Positions 1 through 5,704 of a stretch of 6,819 nucleotides of DNA are shown here, in pieces. Source of the stretch: an uncultured Porphyromonadaceae bacterium (GTDB taxonomy: Bacteria; Bacteroidota; Bacteroidia; Bacteroidales; Muribaculaceae); assembly GCA_902494595.1 (NCBI GenBank), contig CABUTY010000070.1, positions 1 through 6,819 on the forward strand, written 5' to 3'. Under the pieces are notes generated by a model. That model did not search any database, had not been told where the DNA came from, and saw nothing but the letters and a program-made list of their open reading frames with translations. Numbering within the stretch: the first letter of the stretch is position 1; each line of letters starts with the position of its first letter. The translations under genes and the position numbers were made by a program.

Positions 1-234
1 ATTATAGCCGTCGATTGCCGGGATATTCTCCGCCATCCAGCGGCCGATTTCCTCACCGGTGGCCTCCGGCGACTTGCGCGTCCCCTTAAGATAGGGGAAC
101 ACCATCACCGTGAAGTCACCCTCAAAACCTTTGCGCGTGGGCGACGGCGACACATTCTCCGCCGCCACTTCCATTCCGTATAATTCCTTCAGAGAGTCGC
201 TGACTCCCCGGGATATAACTTCTTCTATAGTCAT
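1..234 (-). CDS. argS: Arginyl-tRNA synthetase, N-terminal 78 residues (partial, runs off the left edge)
   Basis: Cytoplasmic class I aminoacyl-tRNA synthetase that attaches arginine to tRNA-Arg. Only the first 78 codons are in the window, covering most of the N-terminal additional domain that recognises the tRNA elbow. The catalytic Rossmann fold with its HIGH-like motif lies outside. The protein begins MTIEEVISRG and contains KGFEGDFTVMVFPYLK (35-50), RKSPEATGEEIG (53-64) and a following amphipathic helix. This F-x-G-x-x-T-x-x-x-F-P-x-L-K pattern with a later 'P...IG' segment matches my recollection of the start of Bacteroides ArgS. The ATG is the first Met of the frame and lies about 20 nt after a TAnnTTTG promoter box, so the start is well placed. 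It is separated from dusB by 102 bp and seems to be transcribed on its own. Identification rests on remembered family sequence, since no catalytic motif is visible. Confidence 0.85.
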   Translation of the reverse strand, partial: MTIEEVISRGVSDSLKELYGMEVAAENVSPSPTRKGFEGDFTVMVFPYLKGTRKSPEATGEEIGRWMAENIPAIDGYN

Positions 235-253
235 CAACAGTCAATTTTGAATG

Positions 254-285
254 CAAAAATAACTAAAATCCGGCAAATAATAAAA
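254..285 (-). promoter_or_regulatory. Predicted Bacteroidetes-type promoter for argS
   Basis: On the minus strand TATTTTTG (261-254) is an exact match to the Bacteroidetes -7 box TAnnTTTG. A weak -33-like TTTT (285-282) sits 20 nt upstream, the same spacing as in the better promoter at 3319-3350. Transcription would start near 248, leaving a leader of about 13 nt before the argS ATG at 234. Short leaders without a Shine-Dalgarno site are common in this phylum. The -33 element is imperfect. Confidence 0.5.
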
Positions 286-290
286 GATAT

Positions 291-350
291 TGGGGATTTA
301 GCGGGATATAGCGGGATTTAGACCGATTTGGCCGGATCAATCGGAATTTA
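291..350 (-). repeat. Degenerate 10-bp tandem repeat (about six units, minus-strand consensus TAAATCCCGC)
   Basis: Read on the minus strand from 350 down, the 10-nt units are TAAATTCCGA, TTGATCCGGC, CAAATCGGTC, TAAATCCCGC, TATATCCCGC and TAAATCCCCA. They match the consensus at 8, 7, 6, 10, 9 and 8 of 10 positions. The first unit and part of the second encode the last residues and the TGA of dusB (L-N-S-D-stop). The rest is intergenic. The periodicity is exactly 10 bp, about one helical turn. The three units at 291-320 are the clearest; the others are visibly decayed. No function is known to me. Confidence 0.6.
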
Positions 351-1347
351 GCCCGCTTTGGGCTGAGGGTGATAGCCAGCGGACTTCGATTTCGTCGAGG
401 AAATCGAGGAGCTCGTCTTCCTTCTCGATGCGGAGCAATCTTATGCGCGACTGACGGAAGTCGGGAAGGCCTTTGAACAAGGGGGAAGAGGCGAGATGAC
501 GGCGTATGTGCAGGATTCCCCTGTATTCGTCGATACGGTCGATACTCTCGCGTATCTGGCGTTTGAGAAGAGCCAGCTTTTCGGGCACCGAAAGGGGACT
601 GAAGGTGCCGGTGTCGATCATCTGGCGCATATCGTGGAAAACCCATGGAGCGCCGAAAGAAGCCCTGCCCACCATCACGGCATCCACGCCATAGGTGTCG
701 AAAGCCCGGAGCGCCTGCTCGGGAGTGGTGATATCGCCGTTGCCTATCACGGGAATCTCCATCCTCGGGTCATTCTTCAATTCGCCGATGAGAGTCCAGT
801 CGGCATTGCCGGTATACATCTGGCATCTGGTGCGACCATGCACGGCGAGAGCCTTTATGCCGCAATCCTGCAGCCGCGGGCCAAGGTCGGTAATAATCTT
901 GTTCTCGCAGTCCCAACCGAGTCTTGTCTTTACGGTTACGGGCAGCGAGACGGACTGCACTACCCTGCGCGTTATGTCGAGCATCTTGGGGATGTCTCTG
1001 AGCATACCGGCGCCGGCTCCTTTGGCGGCCACCTTCTTGACAGGACATCCGAAATTGAGGTCTATTATGTCGGGGCCGGCCTGCTCCACAATCTTGGCGG
1101 CATCCACCACGGCCTCGGCTTCACGGCCATATATCTGTATGGCCACGGGGCGCTCCCGCTCGTCGATGGTGAGCTTGCGGACCGTCGACTTTATATCCCT
1201 CACCAGAGCTTCGGCCGACACAAACTCCGTATATACAAGGGCGGCACCCTGCTCCCGGCACATCAGCCGGAAAGAGGCGTCAGTCACATCCTCCATGGGA
1301 GCCAGCAACAGGGGACGCTCCCCGAGGTCTATTTGCCCGATTTTCAT
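337..1347 (-). CDS. dusB: tRNA-dihydrouridine synthase, DusB type (336 aa)
   Basis: FMN-dependent cytoplasmic enzyme that reduces uridine to dihydrouridine in the D-loop of tRNA, using NADPH. The fold is a TIM barrel followed by a helical tRNA-binding domain. Visible landmarks are APMEDVTD (16-23, start of the FMN site), the signature DLNFGCPVKKV (96-106) with catalytic Cys101, VKTR with Lys140, HGRT with His170, GNGD (202-205) and MVGRA (225-229, phosphate binding). The C-terminal third (about 250-320) is the helical domain. Length is close to E. coli DusB (321 aa). DusB rather than DusA or DusC is chosen from the GCPVKKV context and overall resemblance to the NifR3/DusB family. The start ATG overlaps the stop of the upstream M16 peptidase gene as ATGA (1347-1344), which suggests translational coupling. 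It is the last gene of a three-gene operon. Its final codons merge into a 10-bp tandem repeat, giving a short family-atypical tail (SGLNSD). Confidence 0.95.
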   Translation of the reverse strand: MKIGQIDLGERPLLLAPMEDVTDASFRLMCREQGAALVYTEFVSAEALVRDIKSTVRKLTIDERERPVAIQIYGREAEAVVDAAKIVEQAGPDIIDLNFGCPVKKVAAKGAGAGMLRDIPKMLDITRRVVQSVSLPVTVKTRLGWDCENKIITDLGPRLQDCGIKALAVHGRTRCQMYTGNADWTLIGELKNDPRMEIPVIGNGDITTPEQALRAFDTYGVDAVMVGRASFGAPWVFHDMRQMIDTGTFSPLSVPEKLALLKRQIRESIDRIDEYRGILHIRRHLASSPLFKGLPDFRQSRIRLLRIEKEDELLDFLDEIEVRWLSPSAQSGLNSD

Positions 1348-2552
1348 ATAATGGTGAGTTTTGACAATGAGTTCACGGCGATTGACTCGGCGGCCATCCT
1401 GAGCTCCTCGGGAGTGACTGCGCGGATGCTTTCGGCCATCTCGTGAAGGTCGAGGACGCGTCCATAATGTATCATCGACCTGCCCAGCGACATGGCGCAG
1501 TTCTCACGGTTGTCCGACAATACGGCGAGCTGGCCGCAGTACTGCTGCTGAGCCTGCCGGAAAGCTTTCAGACCGAGAGGATTGTCGGCAAGACGCGCAA
1601 TTTCCTCACGGACTAGCCGGCGGCAGCGTGCCACATTCTCCGGGTCGCAGCCGAAATAGATGTTGAGCGTGCCGCAGTCGGAAAGCATAGTCATCGTCGA
1701 CTCTATGGTATATACCAGTCCCCGCTTTTCGCGCACCTGCTGGTTCAGCCGAGAGTTGAGTCCTGGGCCGCCGAGGATGTTGTTGAAGAGCATCAGGGGA
1801 TACTTGCGGACGTCGTTTCTACCGGGGATGCGGCAACCCATCACGGTATTTGCCTGGGTATTCCCACGTTCGCGGGTTAAGTCGAAAGGGTCATTGAGCG
1901 GAGGTGTCTGGCGCGTATGCCCCTTGTCGTCATGGTCCATCCCGCCGAAATATCTGCCGGCAAGGCGCAGGGCTTTCTCCGGCCGCGGCGTCACGCAGTA
2001 GAGTGCCATGTTGGCCGGCGTGTAATATCTGTCGAGAAATTCCCGCGCCCTTGTTCCGTCGAGGCCGCGTACCGACTTCTCGCTGCCGAGGATATTGTGG
2101 GCCATTCCCGAGCCGGCGTATATGAGCTCGTCGAACTCGTCGAACACTGCGTCGGAAGGGCTGTCGTAATAAGAGCTTATCTCCTCCATCACGATATCGC
2201 GTTCTCGCAGGGTATCGGCTTCGGGAAATGAAGCATTCCTGACGAGGTCGGCGAGAAGTTCGAGGGCTCGTTCCTCATACCCGGCGGGAGCCACGGTATA
2301 GAGCATTGTCATCTCCTTGGTGGTATAGGCGTTTAGTTCGCCGCCAACGGCCTCCATTCTGTTGGAGATATGCCAGGCGCGCCGGTTGCGGGTACCCTTG
2401 AAGATGGTATGCTCGAGGAAATGGGCGAGACCGAAGGCGTCGGCGGGGTCGTCGCGGCTGCCGGCATCGACAGCAAGCCCGATGTATGACACCGGGCCTG
2501 CACTCTGCTCCGTCACTATACGGAGCCTGTTTCCTAATACCTCTACACTCAC
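1344..2552 (-). CDS. M16 family zinc metallopeptidase (402 aa, GTG start)
   Basis: Member of the pitrilysin/insulinase/processing-peptidase family of zinc endopeptidases. The inverted zinc motif HxxEH is present as HFLEH (His44, Glu47 base, His48). The third ligand is Glu123 or Glu124 in ERDIVMEEI. The C-terminal half carries the family landmarks GGPGLNSRL (261-269) and REKRGLVY (274-281), whose Arg/Tyr normally help bind substrate. The single unit of about 400 aa resembles bacterial processing-peptidase-like members. There is no signal peptide or membrane helix, so it should be cytoplasmic. Its substrate cannot be told from sequence. The GTG start overlaps the upstream TPR gene's stop as GTGA (2552-2549). 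The next Met (66) would remove the zinc motif, so GTG is the needed start. Its stop overlaps dusB as ATGA. All catalytic residues look intact. Confidence 0.93.
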   Translation of the reverse strand: MSVEVLGNRLRIVTEQSAGPVSYIGLAVDAGSRDDPADAFGLAHFLEHTIFKGTRNRRAWHISNRMEAVGGELNAYTTKEMTMLYTVAPAGYEERALELLADLVRNASFPEADTLRERDIVMEEISSYYDSPSDAVFDEFDELIYAGSGMAHNILGSEKSVRGLDGTRAREFLDRYYTPANMALYCVTPRPEKALRLAGRYFGGMDHDDKGHTRQTPPLNDPFDLTRERGNTQANTVMGCRIPGRNDVRKYPLMLFNNILGGPGLNSRLNQQVREKRGLVYTIESTMTMLSDCGTLNIYFGCDPENVARCRRLVREEIARLADNPLGLKAFRQAQQQYCGQLAVLSDNRENCAMSLGRSMIHYGRVLDLHEMAESIRAVTPEELRMAAESIAVNSLSKLTII

Positions 2553-3235
2553 TTGCCGAGACGGGCTTTCTCTCGAGCTATGTATGCATCAATGCCCACA
2601 CCGCTGCCCGGCTGGAACTGGGGATATTCGTCGGCAATCTGCTGGTAGCAGTCAAGAGCCATCTGGTATTTCTTCTGCACATCGTAGATGTTGGCCTCCT
2701 TGAGAAGTACTCGCGGCACGATCTGCGGGTTCTTGTCGGCCTTGCTTATGGCCTTGCCATAGCAGGAGATGGCCTCATCATACTTCTTGAGGTTGACGTA
2801 GCAATCGCCCTTGAGGATGATAGCGTTGGCCTCCAGCACGGGGTCGCCGCTGCTGAAACGGTCGAGGTATTCGATAGCCTCCTTATATTTTTTCTGGTTG
2901 TAGAACGATTCGGCGGCGCTGAGAGCGGCAAGTTTGCCGGCATCGTTGCCCTTGTTGGCGTCGGCCACCTTCTTGTACTGCACGGCAGCCAGAGAATCAT
3001 TGCCCATAGCCGAAATCTCCACCTGGTTGTAGTCCTCGTATGCCTTGTTGGTTTTCGGGTTCTTGTAGATGAAGAGATAGCCTATCACGAAGGCCGCTAC
3101 CACAGCCACACCTCCCAGTACCCAGAAGATGGTTTTCTTGTTCTCTGCGATTTTCTCGCTGGCAGACCTCAGGTTGGTATCGAGACTCTCTATTGCGTTC
3201 TGCTCTTCTTCTTTTTTGTTCTTATCGTTTGCCAT
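2549..3235 (-). CDS. Membrane-anchored tetratricopeptide repeat protein (228 aa; possible longer start at 3280)
   Basis: First gene of the TPR-M16-dusB operon. Numbered from the Met at 3235: a charged N-terminal tail (about 1-35, rich in Lys, Glu and Asn), one transmembrane helix (about 36-56, IFWVLGGVAVVAAFVIGYLF), then a soluble domain with three TPR-like helix pairs at about 103-131, 136-169 and 174-207. Each has the A-x-x-x-Y-x-x-x-K-K-Y-x-x-A pattern. Topology should be N-in with TPRs in the periplasm, similar in outline to YfgM-like helper proteins, so a protein-protein interaction role is likely; the partner is unknown. In-frame ATGs also exist at 3280 and 3271, giving up to 243 aa. 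I prefer 3235 because the nucleotides before it are A-rich, as usual for Bacteroidetes starts, and because family members I recall begin near M-A-N/K. The promoter at 3319-3350 permits either start. The stop overlaps the M16 start (GTGA). Confidence 0.88.
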   Translation of the reverse strand: MANDKNKKEEEQNAIESLDTNLRSASEKIAENKKTIFWVLGGVAVVAAFVIGYLFIYKNPKTNKAYEDYNQVEISAMGNDSLAAVQYKKVADANKGNDAGKLAALSAAESFYNQKKYKEAIEYLDRFSSGDPVLEANAIILKGDCYVNLKKYDEAISCYGKAISKADKNPQIVPRVLLKEANIYDVQKKYQMALDCYQQIADEYPQFQPGSGVGIDAYIAREKARLGK

Positions 3236-3318
3236 TTCGGTGTTGTTTGTCAAATGAGTGGAAGTCGTCATGACCTCCATGTCGTGCCGTCCCGGAAGGA
3301 GTCCGGCACTTCAACGCG

Positions 3319-3350
3319 CAAAATTAATAAAAAACATCGTAAAACGCAAA
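3319..3350 (-). promoter_or_regulatory. Predicted Bacteroidetes promoter of the TPR-M16-dusB operon
   Basis: On the minus strand a -33 TTTG (3350-3347) is followed after 20 nt by TAATTTTG (3326-3319), matching the published Bacteroides consensus TTTG / TAnnTTTG at the usual spacing. Transcription would begin near 3312. The leader is about 77 nt to the ATG at 3235, or about 32 nt to the ATG at 3280. It lies in the 105-150 bp gap after the barrel gene, so the operon can be expressed independently of it. Confidence 0.7.
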
Positions 3351-3360
3351 TCGGGCTATA

Positions 3361-3370
3361 AGAGCGCTCT
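3361..3370. promoter_or_regulatory. Perfect 10-bp palindrome just upstream of the operon's -33 box
   Basis: AGAGCGCTCT is self-complementary with no spacer and lies 10 bp beyond the -33 TTTG, at roughly -49 to -58 relative to the predicted start. The place and symmetry would suit a dimeric regulator's operator. A 10-bp palindrome is weak evidence alone, since such sites occur by chance. With no loop it is not a good terminator hairpin. Confidence 0.2.
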
Positions 3371-3385
3371 AAGCGGGGAATTCCA

Positions 3386-3910
3386 TCAGCGGCCGCCCGC
3401 TGTGGAGGCATCTGTTTTGGCGTCGGCGTTTACGAGCTTCCTGACACCCCGTTTCTGGCGTCCCCACTGCAGGTTATAGCTTATCGAGACATATGGCATA
3501 CGCATGTCGAGACGCATATGCTGCTCATTGGTGTTCCATTTGCTGAGCATTTTGCTCCCCTGGTCATATTTCCCGAAAGGCATGATCATTCCTACGCCGA
3601 ACTGCCAGTTTTTCCAGTTGTATGCCAGGTCGATTATCGACATATTCTCGCCCCAGCTAATCTTCTCTCCCCACAGGTCATGCTGAGCGCGCATGTACTG
3701 GCATGAGAGCACGAATCCCCAGTGCATCACGCGCAGGTTCACGTTGCCGCTCCAGTCGTTGTTGGTGAGCTCATATCCCGTGCCGCGCATCCTCTCCATG
3801 CGGAACTGCAGATACCCGCTGAGCGCCAGCCAGCTGGGCACAATATCTATCTGCGGGGCTATGAAGAACGACAGGTTCTGCAGTCCGCGGCTGTTCTCGT
3901 AGGAGGTCAC
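3386..3910 (-). pseudogene. C-terminal third of the outer membrane beta-barrel protein, cut off by an in-frame TGA
   Basis: This stretch of 174 codons is in exactly the same frame as the 523-codon reading frame upstream and is separated from it only by TGA-CTG. It encodes alternating polar/aromatic beta-strands such as YLQFRMERMRG, GNVNLRVMHWGFVLSCQYMRA and MRMPYVSISYNLQWGRQKRG. The last is the kind of terminal strand with a short basic tail found at the C-terminus of Bacteroidetes outer membrane barrels. Joined through the stop, the whole would be 699 residues, a normal size for a plug plus barrel. The apparent start is a GTG two codons after the stop. It has no signal peptide, so independent translation would not give an exportable protein. 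No other lesion is present, so the stop is either recent, suppressed or a sequence error. Confidence 0.85.
3387..3402 (-). terminator. GC-rich stem-loop across the end of the barrel reading frame (weak terminator candidate)
   Basis: A 6-bp inverted repeat CAGCGG / CCGCTG with a 4-nt loop spans the last codons and touches the TGA of the barrel frame. No U-run follows on the transcript side, so it is not a canonical intrinsic terminator. It is the only hairpin in the gap that could mark the 3' end or protect the transcript. Confidence 0.2.
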
Positions 3911-3921
3911 CAGTCACTGGT
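3909..3921 (-). other. In-frame TGA at the centre of a perfect 13-bp inverted repeat
   Basis: The minus-strand sequence ACCAGTGACTGGT has 6-bp perfect arms around one central base. The central T-G-A (3916-3914) is the premature stop of the barrel gene, between codons for W-Q-D-Q and L-V-T-S-Y-E-N. If the original codon was CGA (Arg), one C-to-T change creates both the stop and the missing arm pair. The next base is C, a context known in E. coli to terminate UGA weakly. Confidence 0.8.
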
Positions 3922-5485
3922 CTTGCCACGACAATATGGGCGTTATGGCATCGGGGCTTGTAAAGGCGCGAATGCCGAAAGTGCCATTCACGCGCGGAAA
4001 ACTGAAATTATACCGCAGGGTAAGCATATATGAGGTGGAAGTCTTCAGCGACGGGTTACCCACACGCCACTGGAATCCGTCGAGCTGCTGGGGTGTGGGA
4101 TTGGTCTCCGCCAGCGACGGCGTCGACTGCCACGACTGGAAACTGAGACGGAACTGATGTTTTGGATTCACGGCGTATGTGAGGGTGGCCTGTGGACGGA
4201 GACTCCAGGACTGGCTCCCCTTCCCCGACTCGCGGAAGAAGAAGTCGGTGTACTGGGCGCCCACCCCGGCAGTGGCTGTCCATTTACCGAACCGGTGGAA
4301 ATACTCGGCGAAGAAATATACCTTGTCCTGTCGCTGATGAAACACGGCGCCATCGAGATTGTCATACAGAGAGCGGTTGCGGTTGGTCGAATATGACACG
4401 CCGGCGGTCAGCCGCCCTTTGTTCCAGTTCTTGATATAGTCGGCTTCCAGAGCATATGCCTGGTTACGGTCATGGATATTGGTATGGATATCAGTGACGA
4501 AAGCTTCCGAACCGGGGTACTGCTCGATATAATCGGAGTATGAGCGCCCGGTATAATAGGAGGCGTCGAAGTCGACCACTATCATCTGACGTCGCGGCAG
4601 GTTCTGCTGGAAATAGAGGGCGAGCCGCGGCGTTGTACCCTTGTCGCCATGGCTGTCGGTGAGAAGAAGGTCGTCGGCGCCATTGCTGAACGACAGCAGT
4701 CCGTCGTAACGGAACAGGTCGGAGAATTTGTTGAACACACCGAAATGAACGTTCAAGACGGTGGTGTCGGGCTTTATATAGCTGTAGGCCGCCCACAACG
4801 TACCGAAAGAATTGTCGAGTCTGCCACCGCGGGATGTTTCGTTGCGCGTCACCGACGTGCCGTCGGGACGGGTGAATGTCTCCGTATATTCGCGGTGGGA
4901 CTTGATGTTTTCTGTAAGCTTGAATGTGCCGTTGACCTCCCACTGGGAGCGGCCGTTATTGAATTTGGCGTCGGCCATATAGAAACCCCAGGCCTGGTTC
5001 AGAGCGGGACGAGCCTCGAGCTGCAGGGACCCGCCTACGTCTGGATTGGCGACTATCACGTTGAGCACATAGTTAGCACCGCCGTAACGCAGCCCGGGAT
5101 TGTCGATCCATTCAACGCGCCTGACGGTCTCGGGGAGCAAGGCTCTCAGCTGGTCCACCGAAGCCTCGCGGCCATTGATGCGTATCTGCACCGACTGCCC
5201 GGCCGCCTGAATGCTTCCCAGCGCCTCGTTAACGGCCAACGTGGGTATCATCAGGTTGTTGAGCAGCTGCATACCGTTCTTAGAGGCGTCTACGGCACTC
5301 CTTGACGGATGATATACATCCATGTCGGCCTTGCGTATCACCTTGGGAGCCTCTATCACTATCTCCTGAAGGTCGTGAACGCCGGTGGAATCGGACGGCG
5401 TGGTCTGGCCATTGGCCGTTATACTGCCACACGCGATTATTATCGCTGCGGGGAAGGTCTTGTTCATTGTAAATACAGATTTCAT
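3914..5485 (-). CDS. Outer membrane plug/beta-barrel protein (TonB-receptor-like), truncated at 523 aa by in-frame TGA
   Basis: Bacteroidetes outer membrane protein of the 'outer membrane beta-barrel' family related to TonB-dependent receptors. A signal peptide (about 1-26, hydrophobic FPAAIIIACG, cleavage likely near ANG-Q) leads to a TonB-box-like LQEIVIEAP (39-47). A plug-like domain follows (about 55-145) with VQIRINGREASVDQLRALLP, VRRVEWIDNPGLRYG and NYVLNVIV, then beta-strands from about 153 on. The N-terminal carboxypeptidase-regulatory-like domain common in homologues is absent. The frame stops at TGA just where a barrel strand hairpin (SPDAITPILSWQDQ) should continue. The rest lies in frame at 3910-3386. 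A product ending here lacks the last strands and the C-terminal assembly signal, so it is unlikely to insert as a barrel. ATG 5485 is chosen over ATG 5467 for its A-rich upstream region and because it gives a fuller signal peptide. It lies downstream of the TPR/LuxR-like regulator with its own leader. The ligand is unknown; there is no SusD-like partner in view. Confidence 0.85.
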   Translation of the reverse strand: MKSVFTMNKTFPAAIIIACGSITANGQTTPSDSTGVHDLQEIVIEAPKVIRKADMDVYHPSRSAVDASKNGMQLLNNLMIPTLAVNEALGSIQAAGQSVQIRINGREASVDQLRALLPETVRRVEWIDNPGLRYGGANYVLNVIVANPDVGGSLQLEARPALNQAWGFYMADAKFNNGRSQWEVNGTFKLTENIKSHREYTETFTRPDGTSVTRNETSRGGRLDNSFGTLWAAYSYIKPDTTVLNVHFGVFNKFSDLFRYDGLLSFSNGADDLLLTDSHGDKGTTPRLALYFQQNLPRRQMIVVDFDASYYTGRSYSDYIEQYPGSEAFVTDIHTNIHDRNQAYALEADYIKNWNKGRLTAGVSYSTNRNRSLYDNLDGAVFHQRQDKVYFFAEYFHRFGKWTATAGVGAQYTDFFFRESGKGSQSWSLRPQATLTYAVNPKHQFRLSFQSWQSTPSLAETNPTPQQLDGFQWRVGNPSLKTSTSYMLTLRYNFSFPRVNGTFGIRAFTSPDAITPILSWQDQ

Positions 5486-5511
5486 ATTACTTCTAATTAC
5501 ACTAACTCATC

Positions 5512-5580
5512 GTCGAGGCATTCCGTGACAGCCACCCGGTTCAGACCGGTGCCAATGCCTGGAAACGCATCGGGTTCGAC
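5512..5580 (-). promoter_or_regulatory. Structured 5' leader of the barrel gene (three nested helices)
   Basis: On the transcript, GUCGA (5580-5576) can pair with UCGAC (5516-5512). GGCAUU (5559-5554) can pair with AAUGCC (5522-5517), stacked directly on it on the 3' side. Between them CACC-GGU / ACC-G-GGUG forms a 7-bp hairpin with a CUGA loop and one bulged base (5551-5533). The outer helix begins almost at the expected transcript 5' end and finishes 26 nt before the start codon, leaving an A-rich unpaired start region. It matches no riboswitch class I know; I looked for cobalamin, TPP and SAM core motifs and did not find them. Confidence 0.4.
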
Positions 5581-5584
5581 AGTG

Positions 5585-5592
5585 CAAAGTTA
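5585..5592 (-). promoter_or_regulatory. Predicted -7 promoter box of the barrel gene
   Basis: TAACTTTG on the minus strand matches TAnnTTTG. No good TTTG/TTG is found 19-21 nt upstream, where the sequence reads about TGGG, so expression may need an activator. The neighbouring LuxR-like regulator is an obvious but unproven candidate. Transcription would start around 5580-5578, giving a leader of about 93-95 nt. Confidence 0.45.
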
Positions 5593-5657
5593 GTGTGTGA
5601 AATCGGTTTTCGCCCACTAAACAGGCAACAAAATCTTCCAAATAACATAATCACAAC

Positions 5658-5674
5658 ACGCTGATATTCAGCAT
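5658..5674 (-). terminator. Inverted repeat downstream of the regulator gene (possible terminator or mRNA end)
   Basis: The transcript can form a 7-bp stem AUGCUGA / UCAGCGU (one G-U pair) with an AUA loop, about 30 nt after the regulator's TGA. The flanks are A/T-rich but there is no clean U-run after the stem. It is the best hairpin between the regulator and the barrel promoter. The rest of the 219 bp gap holds the promoter box and leader listed separately, and nothing else I can recognise. Confidence 0.3.
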
Positions 5675-5704
5675 ATTGAGATTATAAAAATCTAAATAAG
5701 TCCT

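Noticed and set aside
496..1446. Long plus-strand open frame of 316 codons opposite dusB and the peptidase end
   Set aside because: It is antisense to dusB, whose catalytic motifs are intact. The translation has no recognisable domain and looks like the mirror of high-GC codon use.
2486..3361. Plus-strand open frame of 291 codons opposite the TPR gene and its promoter
   Set aside because: It covers the TPR gene and promoter in antisense. Its Val/Leu/Ile-rich runs are the reverse complement of Lys/Asp/Glu/Asn codons, not true membrane helices.
3386..3910. C-terminal piece as an independent gene starting at GTG 3910
   Set aside because: It lacks a signal peptide, begins in mid-strand and is in frame with the upstream barrel. 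It reads as the remainder of one gene.
3914..3916. TGA decoded as selenocysteine or tryptophan
   Set aside because: TGA ends all other genes in the window, so it is not reassigned. The position is in a barrel loop or strand with no redox context.
4649..5305. Plus-strand open frame of 218 codons opposite the barrel gene
   Set aside because: It is antisense to a frame with clear signal peptide, plug and barrel features; no domain is recognised.
5431..5467. Lipoprotein signal (I-I-A-C) in the barrel protein N-terminus
   Set aside because: The hydrophobic stretch before the Cys is very short, and plug-barrel proteins are normally cleaved by signal peptidase I. An ordinary cleavage site near A-N-G-Q explains it better.
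5502..5521. Tiny upstream frames in the barrel leader (Met-Pro-Arg-Arg-stop and Met-Ser-stop)
   Set aside because: Frames this short arise readily by chance. There is no run of regulatory codons and no start context supporting translation.
5571..5580. GGTTCGA, resembling a tRNA T-loop, on the plus strand
   Set aside because: No T-stem partner, acceptor stem or anticodon arm can be found around it.
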